A stretch of DNA of 64,000 nucleotides from Saururus chinensis. Lineage: Eukaryota; Streptophyta; Magnoliopsida; Piperales; Saururaceae. Shown piece by piece: positions 59,683 to 64,000 of the stretch. The position numbers and the translations under genes are program-made. The stretch lies in NCBI GenBank assembly GCA_035235625.1, contig CP141147.1:7429001-7493000 (forward strand). The letters run 5' to 3'. Under the pieces are notes generated by a model. It was not told the origin of the DNA and ran no database searches. It saw only the letters and a program-made list of their open reading frames with translations. The first letter of the stretch is position 1. Each line of letters starts with the position of its first letter.

Positions 59683-60558
59683 TAGGGATGCCACCAGGTC
59701 AGGTTCGGGTTGTAAACCCGATACCATTTAAGAAATAGTAAACCCAAATCCGACATGAATAGTTACTTGGGTTAAATTTGGAAACTCAAACCCGACCCAT
59801 TAGGGTCATGCCGGGTTGTGGCTTTATCAAAATACAAAAAAAAATAAAAAATTAGTAATTATAACCTTAGGGGCAATTTGGATGTTGAATTTTCATCAAT
59901 TTTGCCTCAATTTCACTCTGAATTATCAGAATCATGTTTGTATGCAGGTGGGCAAAATTAAAAATTTCTCGAAAGTTGATTCCAAGCCATTTCGAGATGA
60001 AATTGGCAGGAATAACCGAATAACCTCGTGAGGTGATTCTAGCTCCTAGCCCCCATTTAGGAATTATAAATTTTGTTATTTTTTAACAGTTACCTCTCAT
60101 ATCGATTTGGGCCTTGAAAAACATGTCATCTAGGTGGTGCCCACTTTAAAAGTTTAAAATTACCTATCCTTGTAATATCTTGTTTGATAGGGTTCGAATT
60201 TAAGAGCATAATAGTACAAAAAACGTGTATGTTCGAGTTCGGGAGAGAGAGTTATATTAGTTTAAAGTTTTAAAAATGGGTTTGACGCGACATCTAAGTT
60301 TATTAAAAAAACTTCCATTACCAAACATAATTATGATTTTGTGGTGAATTATTAGAAAATTATCTTTCTATTTCTACTTCCATTTCTGAAAAATTTTATA
60401 CATGAATAACCCCTTAATCAGGTTGGGTCTAGTTAGAACACCTAAAACCCAAACCTAAACCCAATTCAAATTGCATTTGGGGGTAATTTGGTAACCCAAA
60501 CCCAACCCATTAGGGCTGGGCCGGGTTTACCATATAACCGACCCGCATGGCATCCCTA
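59683..60558. mobile_element. hAT-type element with probable nested insertion, 876 bp
   Basis: Starts TAGGGATGCCACCAGGTC and ends CATGGCATCCCTA. The 8-bp duplication is GGCTCCAC (59675-59682) and GGTTCCAC (60559-60566), one mismatch. The ends match the 256-bp MITE at 3243-3498. The middle (about 59820-60400) has no counterpart there and is probably a later insertion. Confidence 0.8.
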
Positions 60559-60566
60559 GGTTCCAC

Positions 60567-62729
60567 TAAGCTCCACTGCCTAGGACATTAAATGAAATGA
60601 ATAGGTCATACAGAACTTGGGAGAGAGAGATCCTACAACTTAGATCTGGTTGCATCAAACAAGTTAGCTTGTTATTTTAAAGGAGACGAACAGCTGATAG
60701 CACTTGAGGGCCTGCATAGCGCATGTAAGGGAATAAACTTATAAAATGCTGCAACAAAAACTAATCTGAGATGAAAATTTCAAATAACTTAACGTCAAGT
60801 TAATTTGTAGTTGTTACCCTTGCATTGCAAGTTCTCGCAGCTGCAGACTGATCCCAGTTCCAATGTCAAGTATACTTCAGGTAGACAAGTATTAGCTGCC
60901 CTCTTGAGCAGTCTCAGATTTGAAGCCAAATACTCCAGGCCGCCACAGCCTCCATGATATCAGCCCCAAGCCTATATAAATAGATAATATTGGAATTGGG
61001 GGTACAAGGAGAATCATGCATTACTTTCAACTTTTATAATAACTTTTTTTACCTTGATGTATTCCATGACAATCATAATTGCTGAAACAGTGGTCCCAAG
61101 TAGATTACTTGCACTTCCCTCTTGAAAAAGAAAAGTTACACGAAAAGTGTAACAAACATTATAATGATTGATGTTCTGTATCTCAAATGTATTTTCGTAT
61201 AAAAAACTCGGGAGATATGATCAAGACACATTACAAATAAAGTTATTTACAGATTGCACTTTAAAACATCATGTACTCCAATTATTTTCATGTGGAAAGA
61301 TATAGAAGAGGAAGACAAATGCTTTCCTGTTCTACTGACAAATACTATATTTCTACCTCGTCGAATGACTCTAGAATATTAATGCATGGTACATGTGATA
61401 AATTAAAATAACTCCAGCATCCATCCTTAAAAACTATAGAGGGGTTGGCTAAAATTAAACTATGTCCAAATCAAATAAAGTAGGCCAACAATTTCCATAG
61501 ACATAAGTCTTGTAATATTAGTGAAACTTTGACTCCTGGACTGTAAGTTGGGTAGAGGCACAACAGGTAGTAGAGCTGTAAAATTAATAAAATAAAACGA
61601 CAGATGCAACAAAGATCATGTGGTCCACTGTGCTTTAACTTGAAGTTTCCGATCAGCAAACTTGGTGCCATATATTGATTGACTCTCATGCCCTGCCCTC
61701 ATCAATAATAAAATTACCTCCTTTAATAAAGAAGCTGGGAATAATCCCAACGCACAGAAGGCACGTAAAAGTGACCAATATTACGTAGAAGATGTTATTC
61801 AAAGCCAAAAAAGTGACCAATATTACTTGGAGAATTTATGTTCAGACTATATAAATATATAAAATAGATATTAGATGTCATTCATAGCCAAAAAGAGGAC
61901 ACAAAAATTTGTGTGAAAAAAAAAACATGAAAATAGAAATATAATCAGCTTCATGTGAATTCTGTCAAACCTTCCACTACAAGCAGCAAAAAACTTTCAC
62001 CTGCCAACTGCTTGGGTAAACATGCCTACACATCACACATGGATTAAACTCTTGAATTGAGACACCTTGATAGAATGGATACCTGCCTTACAACATGCAT
62101 GGTTTCTGGCAAATTTGTGGTTTAGGCAAACCGTCCCCCGGAGAAGATTCAAATAGATGTAATATATTTGGTACTACAACAAAAATATAGCATTATATGT
62201 TTTTGCACAAATTGAAAACAGAAAGAGCAAGCAACAAAAAGCTTCCTTTAGTTGCAGATACCTTTGTTTGAATTGTTTATATGAACAATTACATTCTCTT
62301 TCAGATACCAATAAAAAGAGCTATTATCTAGTAGGAAATATTGATCAATTACATTCTCTTTCTGGTTTGACTCGATCTGACTATTTAACGAGATCCTCTT
62401 CTGGAGCCCACTGTGGGTCCTTCCCATCTTCCATTCACGATTTAACGTTTTCAGCACAAACAATAGTATTTCAGAAGACCCATATCCTACACTGCCAACA
62501 AAGCACTCAAGACCAACAATATCCAAATCACTGAACTGAAACCAAAAGACTAAATAAATCAGTAAATATGAAGATCTCAAAAACACTCTACGGTCTCCTT
62601 TAACTTCCCACGTTTCCTACTGTACAGAACCCATGCACACTAGAATGCCCAAATCATGTCAATAGAACTAAAACAAGTAGAATAAATCCATAATTGAAAA
62701 CTACAGAATTCACTTCATTAAAAAAACAC
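60567..62729 (-). other. Intergenic DNA with possible decayed minus-strand exons
   Basis: On the minus strand, a stretch at about 60820-60975 after a TATATAG acceptor and another at about 62390-62550 after a TTTCAG acceptor (DLDIVGLECFVGSVGYGSSE) are open and exon-like. No family recognised, and the first has an early TGA. TACTACAACAAAAAT at 62172 resembles a CACTA terminus but has no partner. Confidence 0.25.
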
Positions 62730-62885
62730 TTTACCTAGATTGAAAAACATATACACATCAAAATAGATGGACTTAAGTGGGGAAATTTTCTTCTTGATGG
62801 AAAACAGGAACTTCTCAGGCATGCAATCCCAGTGGATGATGTCGTGGCAGTGGCAGAGCTGGATCACCTCGATGATGGTGCTAGA
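62730..62885 (-). pseudogene. Calcium-dependent protein kinase (CDPK) exon fragment
   Basis: The minus strand reads TIIEVIQLCHCHDIIHWDCM, then PEKFLFSIKKKISPLKSIYF and DVYMFFNLGK. This follows plant CDPK/CRK kinase text around the catalytic loop (CH-HGVIHRDLKPENFLF...LKAIDFGLSVFF). The catalytic-loop residues are mutated: HRDLKPEN reads HWDCMPEK, and DFG reads FDV, so no kinase activity is possible. No neighbouring kinase exons are seen. Isolated captured or residual exon. Confidence 0.7.
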
Positions 62886-64000
62886 GGTAGAAGAAATGGG
62901 CCAGTCACCTCAAATTATTGTCCAATTTTAAAATATAAATTAAGCTCCACAAAATTTCGACTTTCACCTTGATATGTGGCCACCAATGTTGACTTCTCAT
63001 CTGCATCATTCAGAAGAAACGACAGAGCACAAAAGGAAAAAAATGCAGGAAATAATTAACAATGACCAAATGAAAACTTAAGGTCAATGATGAAATAGCT
63101 ACGTACTTGTCGATTCTGTTTTCAAACTCCGGGACTTCTCATTATCTTCTCCCACAACTGTGTAGTGAACTCCTATTCCTTGTCTAGGTTGAGCTACCAA
63201 TTATCCACTTACATGTGTAAAGGTAAAACAAATGTTTTACATCCCTAAAATACCTCTTTAGTTGAGTTATCCATATAAATAATAGTGATAAGATTGATGA
63301 TGAAGAGAACGAGGTCATGGAGAAGTATGGTCCTTGTTATATGTTTGTGAAGTAGGCTTCTGCTACAGAAAATAAGTGGCTGCTACATATGACAAGGAGT
63401 TCTTTGACGAGTTAGTAGAACTAAAACTTGTCAAAGACATTTTTATCAAGCAATTCAGGTGTTGCTTGTAAAAATTCAAAGAAGGAGATGCTAATATTGA
63501 GAGTGCTGATCAATGATTTGTCGTCACTAGTGCGTTCCTTCCTTTTTCAAAGAGCTGACATCAGAAATTTGAACGAATTCTCAAGAGGTAGAATATTGGA
63601 GTGGACTTTTAGATTTGCTAATATCTACCTTAGTACTTTAACTTTGATCCTCTATGTATACTTCTATTTTTATGGTTGTCTAATGTTTCATGTACATTGA
63701 TGCATGCCCTTTAATTTTTGAAATGATGAATTATCTACCAATATATATCCATGAAGAAAGTTTGCCGGTGAAAGATAGAAGTGTACATAGAGTAGAAGGA
63801 TCAGAGTACAAACTATATATTTCTAATTAGAGTTTTTTCCATATTACCTAGCCAAAGAACACAATATTTAATATTCCCTCGATTTCCCAAAACAATACCA
63901 ACAAAACCAGACTTACACAATATAAAGAAAGTTTTGGACATAAATACCCCTGTAGAGGGTTTAGGGTTTTATATCGTGTAAAGCATTTATACAGAAACGA
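62886..64000. other. Intergenic DNA, no gene assigned
   Basis: A + strand stretch at about 63296-63420 (ENKWLLHMTRSSLTS-like) and an open frame at 63428-63700 look faintly coding, but no family is recognised and stops intervene. Confidence 0.3.

Noticed and set aside
62172..62190. CACTA-like terminus TACTACAACAAAAAT
   Set aside because: First base wrong, no partner end and no subterminal repeats.

Overview
This window is nuclear DNA from a flowering plant. The evidence is a nine-exon plant-type aldehyde dehydrogenase gene with canonical GT-AG introns, captured exons that look like plant TOUGH (TGH) and ASY3/PAIR3 genes, and a dense mix of plant transposons (CACTA, hAT, PIF/Harbinger, Mutator-like, Ty1-copia, solo LTR). 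The species cannot be fixed from sequence alone. There is one intact gene: a cytosolic ALDH2C-type aldehyde dehydrogenase on + (exons 10968-15861, 499 residues). Everything else I can support is transposon, captured gene fragment, pseudogene or repeat.

The main architecture is a two-copy segmental duplication. Copy A (1 to about 15050) and copy B (32782 to about 46063) share, in the same order, a Mutator-like (MULE) N-terminal ORF remnant, about 2.3 kb of intergenic DNA and the ALDH gene. Each copy was then invaded separately. Copy A received a 7.3-kb CACTA element (1029-8364) and a 1.1-kb hAT element in ALDH intron 3 (12619-13719). Copy B received a 3.19-kb solo LTR (33788-36976) and a 3.5-kb PIF/Harbinger element (39345-42854). 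For each of the four insertions the other copy keeps the empty target site, so the ends and target duplications can be read directly. Copy B's ALDH is dead: it has two nonsense codons and loses exons 7-9 at a truncated CACTA element (46064-47221).

Between the copies (about 19.3-30.5 kb) lies a decayed non-autonomous Ty1-copia-like retroelement with a gag ORF, itself split by a 5.1-kb CACTA-family element (24021-29092) that holds a roughly 290-bp-arm foldback made of LTR ends. Downstream of copy B are a minus-strand copia gag joined to a DUF1985-like remnant (47311-48621), a Tourist-like element with a GGT-rich core (49903-50564) and a 4.3-kb CACTA-family element packed with GA-rich arrays (52706-57011). 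Further on are a hAT element (59683-60558) and a calcium-dependent protein kinase exon fragment (62730-62885, minus).

Two elements carry host gene pieces with introns retained: the CACTA at 1029-8364 (TGH 5' exons) and the Harbinger at 39345-42854 (ASY3/PAIR3-like 3' exons). These captures, and the independent insertions into the same MULE ORF in both duplicates, are the most interesting content. All identities come from reading the sequence; no database search was run.
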